Source: Akebia trifoliata
Taxonomy: Eukaryota > Streptophyta > Magnoliopsida > Ranunculales > Lardizabalaceae
Length of the DNA stretch: 64,000 nt
Direction: 5' to 3'
NCBI GenBank assembly: GCA_017979445.1
Contig: CM030707.1
Coordinates: 21,520,586-21,584,585, forward strand
Below, piece by piece: positions 11,740 to 24,763 of this stretch (position 1 is the stretch's first letter; every line of letters starts with the position of its first letter). The notes under the pieces are model-generated. The model worked only from the letters and a program-made list of their open reading frames with translations, had not been told where the DNA came from and made no database searches. Position numbers and translations under genes: made by a program.

Positions 11740-12519
11740 CAAATTAATTGTCTTAACATAAATGACTAAGCAAGCTAATTTCTTATAAATAATGTAGATT
11801 TTTAAATAAGTAAACAAAATATAAAAAAAATTGATATAAATAAATAATAAAATATCTTCAAATTCATAATAAAGCAAAAAAGATATAAATATGTCAGAAG
11901 AATATTAATCCTAATGGTGTATTTGATAAGAATGACGAGGTACACGACTTATACAAAATATTGATCTATATATCGATGATCTAATACTTAACCATTGTGG
12001 AATTCACTGTTAGTTCTTGATTTTATGGTCGGTCTGACAATTTACCATAAATTGGTTACCGCATTTTCTAGCTTAGGTTGATCGTTGTTCCCTAATGGAG
12101 ATCAATCGTTTGATTACTATAAACTATCAATGATTATTTGACAAGCTAGTTTTATCGTACCTCTATGGTATACATGTGTCCTCAATCAATCTAGTTATCA
12201 ACAAATTATATCTATATTATAATTTGTTATTTTCCAACCAATATAAGATAAGAATTTTTCGAATAATAGGTACAATGGTATTCTCAAATAGGTATCCCAT
12301 ATTATCGAAAAGAATATCAAATCCTTATTATTCTAAATTAATTGGTTGCTTTCGTAAAGAATTACGAATTAATCGTATAAGCATTCATTATCTTTTTAAT
12401 GGATAAAAAAAATTATTCAAAATAAGTTAAAACAAATTTGCGAGTCTCATGGCCTTCCCAAGTATTCTAGAATTATTAACATATAATAGTATACAGGATA
12501 CAGTAAATCATAAAGCATT
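11740..12519. other. No recognisable gene
   Basis: AT-rich sequence with one 76-residue chance frame (12176-12406) that I cannot match to any family. Confidence 0.4.
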
Positions 12520-13837
12520 TGTAGACACCCCAATTTGAATGGGTTCTATGCAAAAATGGCTTAAAAATTATGTTTTAAATTCAAAAAGGGCCTTAGGGCC
12601 CAAAATCCCAAGATGTTTGTTTTTCAATTCAAATAAAGGCTCCAAGATTCCAATAAACCTATATCAGGTTATTTCAAAACCTTTTTCCTCAAAAACTCTC
12701 TCAAAATCGTAATCCTCTCACTCTAACCCACTATCAAGCCTTAATCCCATTGTAGTAAGTCAACAAGAACACCCTAACCCTCATAAAACTACCCCCATCA
12801 TTTTCTTCAAGCCCTTATCACAAGCAATCTTCACATCCATACACCTTCATACCCTTTTGCCACGTGTCACCATATCCTTCACCCTCCCAAAATCAAAATA
12901 CCTACCCCCTTACATAACCATTCTTTCAATCAACACTCACACCTATTAACCTCACCTAATAGTCAACCCATATGAGTTGAGAGATCCAACCCATATGGGT
13001 CAAGTAATCAATGTAAATCCTTTTTTACCAAGTTTACCCTCTCATAATTATAAATTCCCTACACCTCATTCACAAACCCCAAGTTATTTATCATCATTTT
13101 ATATTTTCACCTCATTCTACTCTTAAAAAGTTCCTAAAATCTATAAAAACACACCTCTCTCTAACAAACCCCTTAAGGCTTGAACCCCCTATCAAGCTTC
13201 AACTCTCTCTCTCTCTTTCAACCTTCTTAAAACCCTCTTAAACCTCACTCAATTCTCTAAAAGTTTAAAAAATACATCATCAAGAACAATTCCACCAATA
13301 ACTCAAGAAGAAAAATAAGAAAAAATAGCACAAACTTCAAGATAAGGTGTAGTAGGACTATGTAATTCCCCATCTCTCTCTCATCTTCATCTCTTTCTCT
13401 TATCTCTCCTCATTTTTTTTAGATTTTGGAAGTCCATTTTCATTAAAAAGTTAAGTCTTGTTGTCTTAGACACAATGGGGTCCCTCTCATAATGAAGTGA
13501 CCCCTATGATTTAGGCCCAAAATAAAAACTCTCTAAGTTTAAGGATACAAATTTTCCTTTTCTATCAATTTTCTCTCTTAAAATTTATAAAAATGAAAAA
13601 TTATCATTTTTAAAGGTTATCACCTAGCCTAACACATTTTCTATCCCTAACATAAACCCCCTTACCTAGATCTTAGGTGGACTAACACCCTTATCTTTAC
13701 AGGGGTCACTACAAACAAAAATAAAATTTTGAAACTATTTTACGGGTGTCCATTCACACCCTTTTTCTAAAAAAGAATGGCAATGACTCAAAATCCAACT
13801 AGTAGAGATCTTCGAAAATGAAAATTTCATGTTTACA
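12520..13837 (+). mobile_element. LTR of a Tat/Ogre-related gypsy element, plus orientation
   Basis: It starts TGTAGACACCCCAATTTGAA, the same terminus as the intact Tat-type element (read from 50139 on the minus strand). It ends CCATTCACACCC...AGAATGGC...TTTCATGTTTACA, which parallels the end of that element's LTR. A TATA-like CTATAAAAACAC and CT-rich tracts at 13140-13220 look like the U3/R boundary. No clear 5-bp target duplication flanks it (GCATT left, ACAAT right). It is therefore an old solo LTR or a recombinant end. Confidence 0.65.
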
Positions 13838-14390
13838 ACAATAAATATGTAGGTACACCGTTCCACAGTAACCATCATAATTACATCAATTGTATCTATT
13901 ACACAATATAAAAAATACTGTAAACATAGAAATTCCTCAACACAAGCACATATAGCCGAGAATCTCATTCTCAATTCCAATTTAAACTTAAACATTTCAT
14001 TTTTTTTATAAATTATTATCCAATCAAAATACACTTTCAAAATAGAGCATCTTAACAATTTTTTAAATGAATACGCTATGAAAATTACATAAAAATCAAT
14101 TTGTTTTTAATTGATTTCTAGTTAAACTCACCCAAATTCATTTCTTTTTGTTCATAGCATTAAAATATCATAGAAAATATATAAAATGAATTATTTTACA
14201 ATTCGAAGCATGAATTTGGAATTTAAATCATAATAAATTTGAAATTAATTATCAAAATATAAATAACATAGATTTCATTTAAAATTATAAAACGAATTTA
14301 AAATTATAAGTTTCATACATTTGTAGTTGGGTTTTATACGTTCTTACCATATTAATATAATTTTTCAATTAATTTTATCGACAATTTGAC
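13838..14390. other. AT-rich spacer, no gene seen
   Basis: Only chance frames occur, and nothing in it is repeated elsewhere in the window that I can find. Confidence 0.4.
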
Positions 14391-14800
14391 AAAATATTCC
14401 AGTGATTATATAGGTCTTGACGTCGTGACAATTTTTTTTTTAGTATAGGATCATAATTCACGTCCGAAATATATTTAATTCGAATTCAAAATTACATATA
14501 CAAATCCACTCACGTTAAACTTAAAACCAACTCGACTCTGCTTTTTAATCTCGCACAAATGATGTCAACACAGTAAATTACACTCTTATATAATATAATA
14601 TTAATATAATAATATATAATATTTAAAATAAATATAAATAATTACAACTAAAGTGCTAACTTCTTAACATACATATTTATAATATAATAATATATTATAT
14701 TATATTATATTATATTATATACTAATAAAATTAATATTAATTATACATAACCCCTTTCACACTTCATTAATTTCAAATCAAATCATTTTTTCTATAAATA
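14391..14800. repeat. Block R, copy 1
   Basis: Shared with 30602-31005: AAAATATTCC, TAGGATCATAATT, CGTC(C/T)GAAATATATTTAATTC and TAAATTACACTCTTATATAA occur in the same order. Divergence is visible but moderate. No coding potential. Confidence 0.85.
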
Positions 14801-14810
14801 CATTTTAAAT

Positions 14811-15128
14811 TGGGTAATTATAAAAGCACCCCATGAATCAATAAGGGCAACCCACACCACAGCCGAATTTCTTGTAAATCAGTTTTGTAACCCTAACAAA
14901 ATTGATTTACAGGAAAAAAAAAATTTGGATGATTTACGATTCTTTAACTTGTTTTGATTTGGTTAGAAGTTTCAGAATGGGTTGATTTTTGGTGAAGATG
15001 ATCTCGTCATAGAGATCATCTTCACCAAAATCAGCTCATTTTAAAACTTTTAACCCATAAAAGACAAAATAATTTGGCTATGATATGAGTTACCCTTATT
15101 AATTTGTGTAATGCTTTTATAATTAACC
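14811..15128. mobile_element. Foldback MITE, copy 1
   Basis: The ends are TGGGTAATTATAAAAGCAC and GTGCTTTTATAATTAACC, an inverted pair. Two inner inverted pairs are AATCAGTTTTGTAACCCT / ATTGATTTACA and a central GAAGATGATCTC...GAGATCATCTTC hairpin. No coding frame. Copy 2 is at 35051-35368 in the same place of unit 2, so the insertion predates the duplication. Confidence 0.8.
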
Positions 15129-17225
15129 TTTAAAATTTGCATTCATACAAATCCTTTCAATAGTTATATTATTTGTATATATTCCATAAAGACATTTTAA
15201 ATGTATTTATATTATATTATATTATATATATTATATATTATTATTATTATTATGCAGTAACAATTTTATAAAGAATTCTTTATCAGGTAGACCCGAAAAC
15301 CAAATACTGTCAATTTACATATACACCCTAAAGTTGTAATAATTTCCCCCAAAAACTTGCCTTTACTAAAATAAATAAATAACCACCCCAATATACTAAT
15401 TATGATCTCCTAATAAGAAGACTCCTTTTCTTGAAAAACTCTCTTATTTTTCTCCAACCAAATCCCCCAACACACCGCTAAAGGTAGGATACTCCACTTG
15501 ATCTTCTTTCTCCCAACAAACATAACTAGGTCCCAACTTTGAAGAAAATACAATTTCGAATTCAAACACAACTAACTTAAGTCAAAGAGTAAAAATAAGT
15601 GGTCCCATATGGACGAGGATAACAAGCAATGCAACAAGATATGGGCCACAAACTCCCCACTTGATTTATACAAAGAGCAAAAGTTTGGGGTTACAAAACA
15701 TCTTCTAATGAGGTGATCTAGATTAAGACTTCTGACATGGGACGCCAACTAAATGAAGAACACATTAGATGGCATTTTTGTGGCCCAAGTAAGTGAGGAG
15801 AGTAATACAATAAAATGGAGTGGAATCCAACAAAGCAGAGAAAAAAGATTTCACAGAAAAATTTACCTTTGGTACAAATCCACTCCCGCCTATCTAAGCC
15901 TGATAGCTCCCTTGGATTGATCTCAAGCTTGTTAGTTAAGTTTGCCATCTCCTAGATCTCTCAATCGTTGAAAACCCTCATAAAACCTCAAATTCCATGA
16001 GGGACCACTCCTAGTGAGGTTCAAGAAGACTACAACTGGCAAATTATTTTTCCTTGACAAAGTGTAAAGCTACAAGAATTGAAGACAGAGGTATAGCGCC
16101 ACACCAACAATCCTCCCAAATTTTGATTTTGTCGCCTCTCCCCTCTCTGAATCTAATCAATTTCCTAAATTCCAAGCACATTCTCATGACCTTTTTCTAG
16201 ATGTCGCACATGAAAGATGTTTTAACCTCTTCACTTTCCCATCCATTTAACTTCTCCTCGTATTTTTTCCTAATCGCCCTTCTCCAAATACTTGATCATT
16301 CCTTCCCAAACCTTCACAACCACTTCCCTAGTAAAGTCAGATTTCAGATCGTAAAAATCCTAATGCCCAAAATCCCCTTCTTTCTTTAGACCATAAACCA
16401 ACTTCCACTTAGCTAAGTGAAATTTCTTATTCCCATCCTTGTCATTCCACTAGAATTCTCTAATCAATTTTTTTTACCGCTCTTCAACACACCTATGTAT
16501 GGAGAACAAATATAGGTGGTATATCGAAATGCTTGCAATTGTACTTTTAATCAGAGTTAGTTTCCCTTACTTAGACAGATATTTTACTTTCCAAGAACAT
16601 AGTCGTTTTTCTATCCTTTCAACCATCGGTTCCCAAATAGCCTTGCTCCTATATGTTGTTTCTAATGGAAGACCAAGATAATTCGTTTGTAAGTGATCCT
16701 TCTAGCAACCAAACATTGTGGGCCACTTAAGATGTTTTGGAACCTCTCCTACCCCAAACATTTTGGACTTGCTTAGATTGATTCGTAGCCCAGAAATGAT
16801 CCCGATACAACATAATACACCCCTCAAGAATTTTACTTGATCTATTGAGGCATCTAAGATGACCAAGGTATCATTTTGCAAATTGTAGGGGCAACACGTG
16901 TAGACAATCTACCCCACTATGGAAGTCAGACAAGGCCCCTACATTGGATTCTCTTATCAATAGTCTACCCAACGCCTATGCCACAATGACAAACAACATG
17001 GGTGATAAGGGAACACCTTGCCTCAAGCCTCGAAAACTCTTAAAGAAACCAACTGGACTCCTATTGACCAGGATTGAGAAAGATGTTGAATAGGCGCACA
17101 TCAAAGCCCAACCAATCAACTTCTCCCCAAAACTCACGTAATGTAACATGTATATCAGGAAATCCCAACTCACGTGATCATACGCTCTGTACATATCAAT
17201 TTTGTTGACCAAGCCTTTCTCCCAT

Positions 17226-18990
17226 TGTAGACACCCCATTTTTGCATCCGCCTGATTAATCAACTCGTCAACCCGATTGCAATGATTCCCAATGATGGAT
17301 GTGTATTCCAATGCTTTATTTTGTTACCAGATATGTTTCAGAAATCCGGATGAGGTATCTCGAACTGACAAAACCTTAGAAATTACGCTACGCTAGGAAA
17401 ATATGACCCCAGAAACATAGAAATCATCATCTTACAGACCAGAAAGAAACTTCACGATAAAAATCACTAAAAATTACCAAATTACCAAAATATCCCTAAC
17501 CTCAAAACAACCCTAGAGCCTACGTTACGCTTAGGAAAACTCTCTCGAACACATAAAATAACAAATCGGAACCAAATAAATCATTTCACCAATTTTAACA
17601 GAATTTGACAAAATTACGAAAATGCCCCTCGTAAAGTTCACAACCATTTCACACAAAAAAACTCCATAAATAACAAAAACTAATATTTCCATTGAATTCC
17701 TTACGAAAAATCGATTCTAAAACATCCTGGAACATTAAAAACCGACTTGAAACGTGAAAAGTCCTCTCCGGGGGCAAAACGGTAATTTCACAATTTTCAT
17801 AATTAAAAATTTCGAAATTAATAAATAAATATTAAATAATTAAATTGAAACATTAATGAAATTAATTTAAAATTTTGAACCTAAAAAATCGATCAATCGG
17901 GTTCTCAGGCAAAATTGTTGAGGGTTCGTGAGATATTTCTTTAAGAACCCCTCAATTTGGGGGTCCAAAGAATTAAAGAAATAATGAAAGGGGCCTTCTC
18001 CAAAAATTAAAAGTAAATCAAGCAAGACTAAAGTCAAGGTATTAAAGTCAATCAAGTGAGACTGAAGTCAAAATTAAAGTCAATTAAGCAAGACTGAAGT
18101 CAAGTCAATCAATTAAGACTAAAGTCAAAACATTAAAAGTCAATCAAATAAGACCAAAAGTCATAATAGAATTCTAATTAAATAATAACTCTATCTAATA
18201 GAGTTCTAACTTAAAAATAATTCTACCTAAAACAATTTGAATTAAAACACAATTCTACCTAAAACAATTCTAATTAAAATACAATTCTACCTAAAACAAG
18301 TCAAATTAAAACACAATTCTAATTAAAAGATCTCTAATTAAACACTAACTCTATCCAAATCAACCCCTAAAAACATCTATAAATAGAGGTGCTCACACCC
18401 TATTTTCGTATCAAATTATAAACCCTAAGAGAAGTAGGTCTATAAGCTCCCCTAGCCCCCCATAAACCCTAGTTTTGGAGTCCCAACTCCTTAGCTAACA
18501 TCCCTCCTTCAATTTTAGTCTAGAAAACATCCAAAAACCTTCTAAAAACATCCCTAAATCCGCAACGAACTTGAAGAGTTCAGATTCAAAAACAAGGAGA
18601 TACCTTGCCTCGAGATCCGAAGTCAAATCCGGAAGCAGAACGAAGCAAGGGAGCACGGTACAATGAGTTCTTTTTGTCAGATCTGAGGGAACCAAGTCCT
18701 TGCCATCGGAAAGGTAAACCTTTTATTTTTATTTATTTTCTTATCTAGGTTTTAGCAATATAATTTACTTGGGAATTTAGTAGAGACCGGCTGTGGCCGG
18801 GCGGGGTTGGTGCCTTACACCTTCCAACCCCGTAACTTGATCCCCGAATTCAGTTTTTTTTTGTTTTAGATTAGTTTTTATCCGTTTAGAGTCATTGATC
18901 GGTTCCTAGACCGTAATAACTAGGTGGCGACTCCCAAACCTCAAGGGTCAAAAGCGGATCCGCGAACCCCGCGGATCGAGGGCGCTTTCA
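17226..18990 (+). mobile_element. Solo LTR A with perfect 5-bp target duplication
   Basis: It begins TGTAGACACCCCATTTTTGC and ends GAGGGCGCTTTCA. CCCAT lies at 17221-17225 and again at 18991-18995, and the homologous LINE copies are uninterrupted there. There is a TATA box (TATAAATAG) at 18378-18386, tandem GTCAATCAAG/AAGACTGAAGTC repeats at 18000-18170, and a GC-rich end with GCGGATCCGCGAACC. A single LTR with one target duplication and no internal region is the product of LTR-LTR recombination. The termini resemble Tat/Ogre-type gypsy LTRs. Confidence 0.92.
18378..18386 (+). promoter_or_regulatory. TATA box of solo LTR A
   Basis: TATAAATAG, followed 40-60 bases on by an ACAAACCCTAAG-like leader. 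Placement is typical of the U3/R boundary. The truncated relative has TATAAATAAGG near 23332. Confidence 0.6.
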
Positions 18991-19256
18991 CCCATCCTTT
19001 AAACAAGAGTATATACACTCATGGAAGATCACTAACTTAAATACTTAATTACCCCTTGTGCGGCGAACAAATAAAATGATAACCTCCCTTTTGTCATTCT
19101 TTATCAAAGCCTCTCAGCCTCCAAAAATACCTCGTAAAGAGTCATTGGTATTTAGTTTTCAAGAACCCAATAGAAGGGCTACCCACTTGCATGACAGAAG
19201 AGAAAGTTGTTTCAACTCCAATGCCTTGAAATTTAAGTCATCCACAATTTAGGCAT

Positions 19257-21894
19257 TGTAGATACACAGCTTCGAAACTTTTTATGAGATTTTCAGCTCA
19301 TTTACACGGGTTTAAGAATCGCCATCATTTAATTAAAGTGAATAAACACCATAAAAATTATTTTGTGAAATTCTATTTTTTTGGCATATAGTAACTCACA
19401 TATCCAAAAGATGAAGGGAAATGGTCTAACTAGAAATCTATGGTAAGGAGGTTCGATTAAGAGACAGAAAATGTGTTAGGCACCTTGTCCCACTCATCCT
19501 AAGATGGTTACTAATATATGACTAAAATTAAAGATCTTAAATTCTTTTGAGATTTTTAAAATAAAAGAAACTATAGAGAAACTTAAAAGGAAAAAAAATC
19601 TATAATATAATTTTAGAAGAAGAACAAAATAAGACAATGAGCAAGTTAAAATAGAAATGTTGCTTGCTGGAATTTTTATAAGCCTAGTATTTTGATGAGC
19701 CTAGTATTTTGATGAGAATTCATGTGGATTTCACCTTTTGGGGTCAAGAGGCTGTTTAAGAAGATCTATAATCTAGTTTTAGAAGATGAGCAAAATAAGA
19801 CAATGAGCAAACTAAAACAGAAATGTTGCTTGCTAAAATTTTTTATGAGCCTAGGATTTTAATGAGAATCTATGTGGATTTCACCTTTTAGGACCCAAAT
19901 GCTCTTTTAGAAGATTTATAATCCAATTTTAGAAGATGAACAAAATAAGACAATGAGTAAGCTAAAACAAAAATATTACCTGTTGGAAATTTTTTATGAA
20001 CCTAAAATTTTGGTGATAATCCGTGTAAATTTCACTTTCTTGGATCCAAGGGCTCTTTTCAAAGGTTATGTGCTTACTTGGGAGCATCTTCTTGTTGGTT
20101 TAGCCTTTAGGAAGTGTCCATGAGTTGGACACGACTATGAAAAGACTAGGGACCTTATGCATGAGATGTGTCCTCTTTGGGATTATTTTTGTTAGCTTTA
20201 GGAATTAGGTGTAGATATATACTTTTAACCTTTAGCTATTTTAAAGAAAATAAATTCAATATGTATGCATATTGTGTATGCATGTAATGGACTTATAAAG
20301 AGAAAATTACCTCCGATGAGAGATTACTCTCTAACTCTTAAGCCATTAAAAAGAAAACAAAAATATCTATTATAGGAATTTTACTTGCAATGAAAATTAA
20401 AGGAAATAAAGAGCATCTACAATAGGAATCTAAAACTTTCAAAGGAAATAAAGAATAAAAAAAAAGTAATTATTCTAATGCTCCCATGGACTTTATTGAA
20501 AGCTTCTAGGATGAGATTACTTCTAGGAGATTTTACTTTCTACCTCCAAGCCTCAATAAAGCAAGATTAAGATTTACATTATTACAAGCAAAGAAACATA
20601 AGTGTAAAGAGGGGAATGTATAGAAAGGGGGATTTAGAAGAAAAAGTACATATAAAAAATAAAAAATTAAACTACCCCACCTTAGTCTCTTCTTCTTCTT
20701 CTTCTTTTCTTTTTTTACTTATTTTTTTTCTTGTTTGGATCTTCTTGGAGGTTTGAGAAAGAATTTGGGCAGAGTTTTGGTATGCTAAAGAGTTAAAGGA
20801 GGGAATTAGATAAAATTTTGGATCACTTCCTTGAGCCCCCTCCCTTGAGGAGAGATTTGGACAAAATTGTGTACCCTTCTCTTCTCTTCTTTTTTGCCTT
20901 GAATGAGGATCTTATTTATTGGAATTTAGGGGACCTTTGGGGGTAAACTTGTCTTAAGCTCTAAAGTTTCCATTATTTGCAAATAAACCTATAGAAAAAA
21001 TTCAAATAACCTCTATTCTCCTTGGATGTAAAGGTCATTCACTCACCTAAGGTCTTACCAATCATGATGATCAAGAGGGTAAGATTGTAAGAGGTCCTAG
21101 TTTCAAGAGAACTCTTTGAAGAATGTAGAAGAGTCTTAGGTCTTTAGGTTTGGGTCAAATCTTAGAGAATTAGGCTAGATGGCAAGTAAATATGAATGAG
21201 GATTTTGGATATTAGGGTCATCTAGCCCAACTGACTCTCTAACAACTTAGGGTTAATTTAGTCTAACAACCTAGGGCTAATTTAGTCTTTGTTCAAAACC
21301 TCTAGAACTTGGTTTAATTACATTGACTCTTTTAGGATTGAGGATAGACTTAAGAGGCATAAACTTAGGAGGCATAAATGTAAACTACCTACATTAGGCT
21401 CTAACCACTTGAGGTTAGGATAATAATTACACTCATGTGGGGACCAAATTGACCCAAGGTCCTTGTTAGAAGAAAATGGGGATTTACCAAAGAACCTTGG
21501 TGATGGATTTAATAAAGAATTAAGTTATGGGTAAAAAGGTGAAATGGGTCTTTCTTAAAAGATAAATTAATTAAAATGAGGATTAAAGGGTAATTAGCCT
21601 TAACAAAATTCGAGCACACATAGGACTCATAACTGCCTAACAGAATTGGCCTTACTAGTAAAAAATTTCTTTCTAGCCATTGGTCACCTCCATACAAAGT
21701 AAAAAATTATTTTTGTCGTTGGTCACTTATGGTCAAGGTAAAAAAATGTTGTAAATTGTCCGTTGGCTCTTATTTGGTTTGGAAATAGGGGTCCTTGAGC
21801 CCACTTGAAAATTAACTTGAGTTAAATCCTTTATCAAGAGGTTTTTTGGTGCTCTCAGGCTCGGGCTCGGCTAAAGCAAAATGGGGTGTTTACA
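19257..21894 (-). mobile_element. Solo LTR B, unit 1 copy
   Basis: On the plus strand it starts TGTAGATACACAGC and ends AATGGGGTGTTTACA, so in element orientation (minus) it opens TGTAAACACCCC. It is 2638 bp. Flanks are GGCAT (19252-19256) and GACAT (21895-21899), a 5-bp target duplication with one change. The empty LINE copy 1 has a single GGCAT at 11013. Inner words (GGAGGTTCG...TTAAG, GGTTACTAATATATGAC) parallel the LTR of the intact Tat-type element. The internal region is gone. Confidence 0.88.
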
Positions 21895-22551
21895 GACATA
21901 ACTTATCTTGTAACGAAGGGGTTGGTGAGATGGTCAAGCTTGGATTGATTGTCAATTACATTCTTGAGGATTAAAAAGGAAAAAAAAAAAGAGGTGAGTC
22001 AAAAAGAAGGATTTTGTTGACGTGCACGTGAAAGTGTAATAAATACACTTTGTAAATTTGATTTTGTACCAAAAATGCCCTTTAAAAAATTATCTTTTAC
22101 AAAAAATACCCTCCAATTTCAATTTCCAAAGTGTATTTATAACACTTTAACGCTTGACCTAAGGCACACATCCACAAGACCTAAAAAGAATACCAAAGTA
22201 TTGCCAAACTTGGATGAATCATAGATTTCATTCTCAATATTTGAGAAAGCAAGATGGAAAGAAAGTGAGTAAATAGAATACCAAGCTATTGCCAAACTTA
22301 GTCTAATCATGGATTAAATTCTTGACAATTGAGAAAGCAATATATAAAATATTTAGCATGGGCACAAACTACGTAATTTATAATTAAATTTTTTGTTTAT
22401 ATTTGATTTGATTATGGCATTAGTACAAGGTCCCAGCAGGACCAGATCCCCAAAGGCAATAAGAAATAAATAAACATCACCATCTTGGTGAAACTTACAA
22501 ATAGACCAAATAACTACAAATGTCTTACATCATCACCAATCATGTCCTACA
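21895..22551. repeat. Repeated post-LTR spacer (first of two in unit 1)
   Basis: It begins with the LINE-side target sequence and carries a foldback element at 22020-22165. It ends CATCACCAATCATGTCCTACAA. The same spacer occurs at 24764-25450 and 40316-41008. It stops abruptly at 22551, where truncated LTR A sequence begins. Confidence 0.8.
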
Positions 22552-23970
22552 ATTACCAAAATACCCCTAACCTCAAAAAATCCCTAGAGCCTACATTACG
22601 CTTAGCAAAATCTTTTCAAATAAATAAAATAACAAATTGAAATCAAATAAACCATTTCGCCAATTTTCACAAAATTCGATAAAATTACGAAAATGCCCCT
22701 CATAAAATTCACGACCATTTCCACAAAAAATTTTATAAATGATAAAAACCAATATTCCCATTGAATTCCTTATGAAAAATCATTTTCAAAACATCTTAGA
22801 ATATTAAAAAATGACTTAAAACACAAAAAGTCATTTTCGATGGTAAAATGATAATTTTACAATTTTAATAATTAAAAATTCTGAAATTAATAATTAAAAT
22901 ATTAATTAATGTAAAGTGAAATCCTAATTAAAATTCAAGTCAATCAAGTAAGACTTAAGTCAAAATCCTAAAGTCAAGTCAATCAAGTAAGATTTAAGTC
23001 AAAATCTTAAAGTCAAGTCAATCAAGTAAGACTTAAGTCAAAATCCTAAATTCAAGTCAATCAAGTAAGACTTAAGTCAAAACTCTAATAGAATTCTAAT
23101 TAAACTCAAAAACTATCTAAAAGAATTCTAATTAAACTCTAAAACTATCTAAAAGAAATCAAATTAAACTCTAAAACTATCTAATAGAATTCTAATTAAA
23201 CTATAAAACTATCTAATGTAATTCTAATTAAACACTAACTCTATTTAAAAATAATTCTAATTAAACAATAACTATATCTAAAATAATTCTAATAAAACAC
23301 TAACTCTTTCTAAAAAGCACTAAAAAAAATCTATAAATAAGGATCCCTACAACCTATTTTCGTATCAAAAAATAAATTCTAAGAAAAGTAGGTCAAAAAA
23401 TAAATCCTATGAAAAATAGGTCAAAAAACTTTCCTAACCTCCCATAAACCCTAATTTTGAAGCCCTAACTCCTTACATAACATCCATACCCCAACTTTAG
23501 CTCAAAAAATACTTAGAAACCCCTCAAAAACACCCAGAAATCCATAAACAAATTAGAAATATTCAGATTTAAGAATGAGGTACTTCGTCTTGGAGGTCTG
23601 AAACGAATCCGGTGGTAGAACAAAGCGAGAAGTACTATACGAGGAGCTGTTCTATCAGATCTGAGGGAACAAAATCGTTACGTTGCAAAGGTAAATATTT
23701 TTATTTATTATTATTATTATTTAGGTCTTTTTAGCAATGTAATCATTTTTGGGAATTAGTAGAGATCAGCGTTTGCCGGGCGGGGTAAGTGCCTAACACC
23801 TTCCAACCCCATAATGTGATCCCCGGACTCAATATTTTTTAGTAGATTAGTTGTTTGTTTATCCGTTTCGAGTCAATATTCGATTCCTAGACCGTAATAA
23901 CTAGGTGGCGACTCCCAAACCTCAAAGTCAAAAGCGGATCCGCACACCCCGCGGATCGAGGGTGCTTTCA
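22552..23970 (+). mobile_element. 5'-truncated copy of LTR A
   Basis: It matches the last 1.5 kb of solo LTR A (17478-18990), including the repeated AAGTCAATCAAGTAAGACTT units at 22935-23090, TATAAATAAGG, and the GC-rich end GCGGATCGAGGGTGCTTTCA. The first ~250 bp are missing. The 3' end is an exact LTR terminus, and it abuts LTR B sequence at 23971. The left edge abuts the post-LTR spacer, so that side is a deletion or recombination breakpoint. Confidence 0.85.
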
Positions 23971-24763
23971 CTCACCAATCATAAGGATCAAGAGGATAGG
24001 ATTGTAAATGGTTCTAGTTTCAAGAGAACTTTTTGATGAGGGTAGAAGAGTCTTAGGTCTTTGACTTTGGGTCAAATCTCAGAGAATTATGCTAGATGGC
24101 ATGTAAATATAAATGATGACTAACTCTCTAACAACCAAGGTTTAATTTAGTCTTTCTTCAAAAGTTTTAGAGAATTCTATGAGTTGCGTAATGTTGTCAA
24201 AACCTCTAGAACTTAGTTTAATTACATTCACTCTTTTAGGATTGAGGATAGACTTAAGGGGCATAAATGTAATCTACCTAGATTAGGTTCTAACCACTTG
24301 ACGTTAGGATAGTACTTACACTCATGTGAGGACCAAATAGACCCAAAGTCCTTGTTAGAAGAAAATGGGGATTTACTAAAGAAGCTTTGTAATGGGTTTA
24401 ATAGATAATTAGGCTATGGGTAAAAAGGTAAAATGGGGGCTTTCTTGAGGGAAAAATTAATCAGAATAAGGATTAAAGGGTAACTAGCCCTAATAAAATT
24501 CAAGTGCACATAAGACTCATAAACTGCCTAACAGAATTGGCCTTACCAGTAAAAATTTTCCATCTAACTGTTAGACACCTCCATACAGAGTAAAAATTTA
24601 ATTTGGTCGTTGGTCACCTATGGTCAGGGTAAACAATGTTGTAAATTGTCTCGCTGCTCTTGTTGGTCTTTGAGCCCACTTGAAAATCAACTTCAGTTAA
24701 ATCCTTTTTTGGGAGGTTTTTTAGTATTCTCAAGATCAGTTATGCCAAAATGGGGTGTCTACA
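23971..24763 (-). mobile_element. Truncated copy of LTR B
   Basis: It matches the right-hand part of LTR B in unit 2 (39533-40315) from CTCACCAATCATRAGGATCAAG to the terminus GGGGTGTCTACA. GGCAT and the repeated spacer follow. Together with 21895-22551 it shows that the LTR B end plus spacer was duplicated in tandem within unit 1. Confidence 0.85.

Larger units (their letters stand above)
15480..19256 (-). pseudogene. LINE remnant, copy 2, split by a solo LTR
   Basis: Minus-strand RT pieces include KIDMYRAYDHVSWDFLIYML and [17 protein letters not shown] (16976-17220), then the QFA-NDTLVIL region and VGEVPKHL further down. It has stops and frameshifts like copy 1. Solo LTR A sits inside it at 17226-18990 and splits the RT just upstream of the KID motif. 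Solo LTR B begins where it ends. The 5' part of the LINE resumes at 18991-19256. Confidence 0.8.

Noticed and set aside
12176..12406. 76-codon frame that looks organelle-like in composition
   Set aside because: AT-rich sequence gives similar composition by chance. I cannot match it to any plastid or mitochondrial gene.
17226..17311. Apparent start of a 111-codon reverse transcriptase frame
   Set aside because: The first 30 codons are solo LTR A sequence read through into the LINE. The fusion is an insertion artefact.
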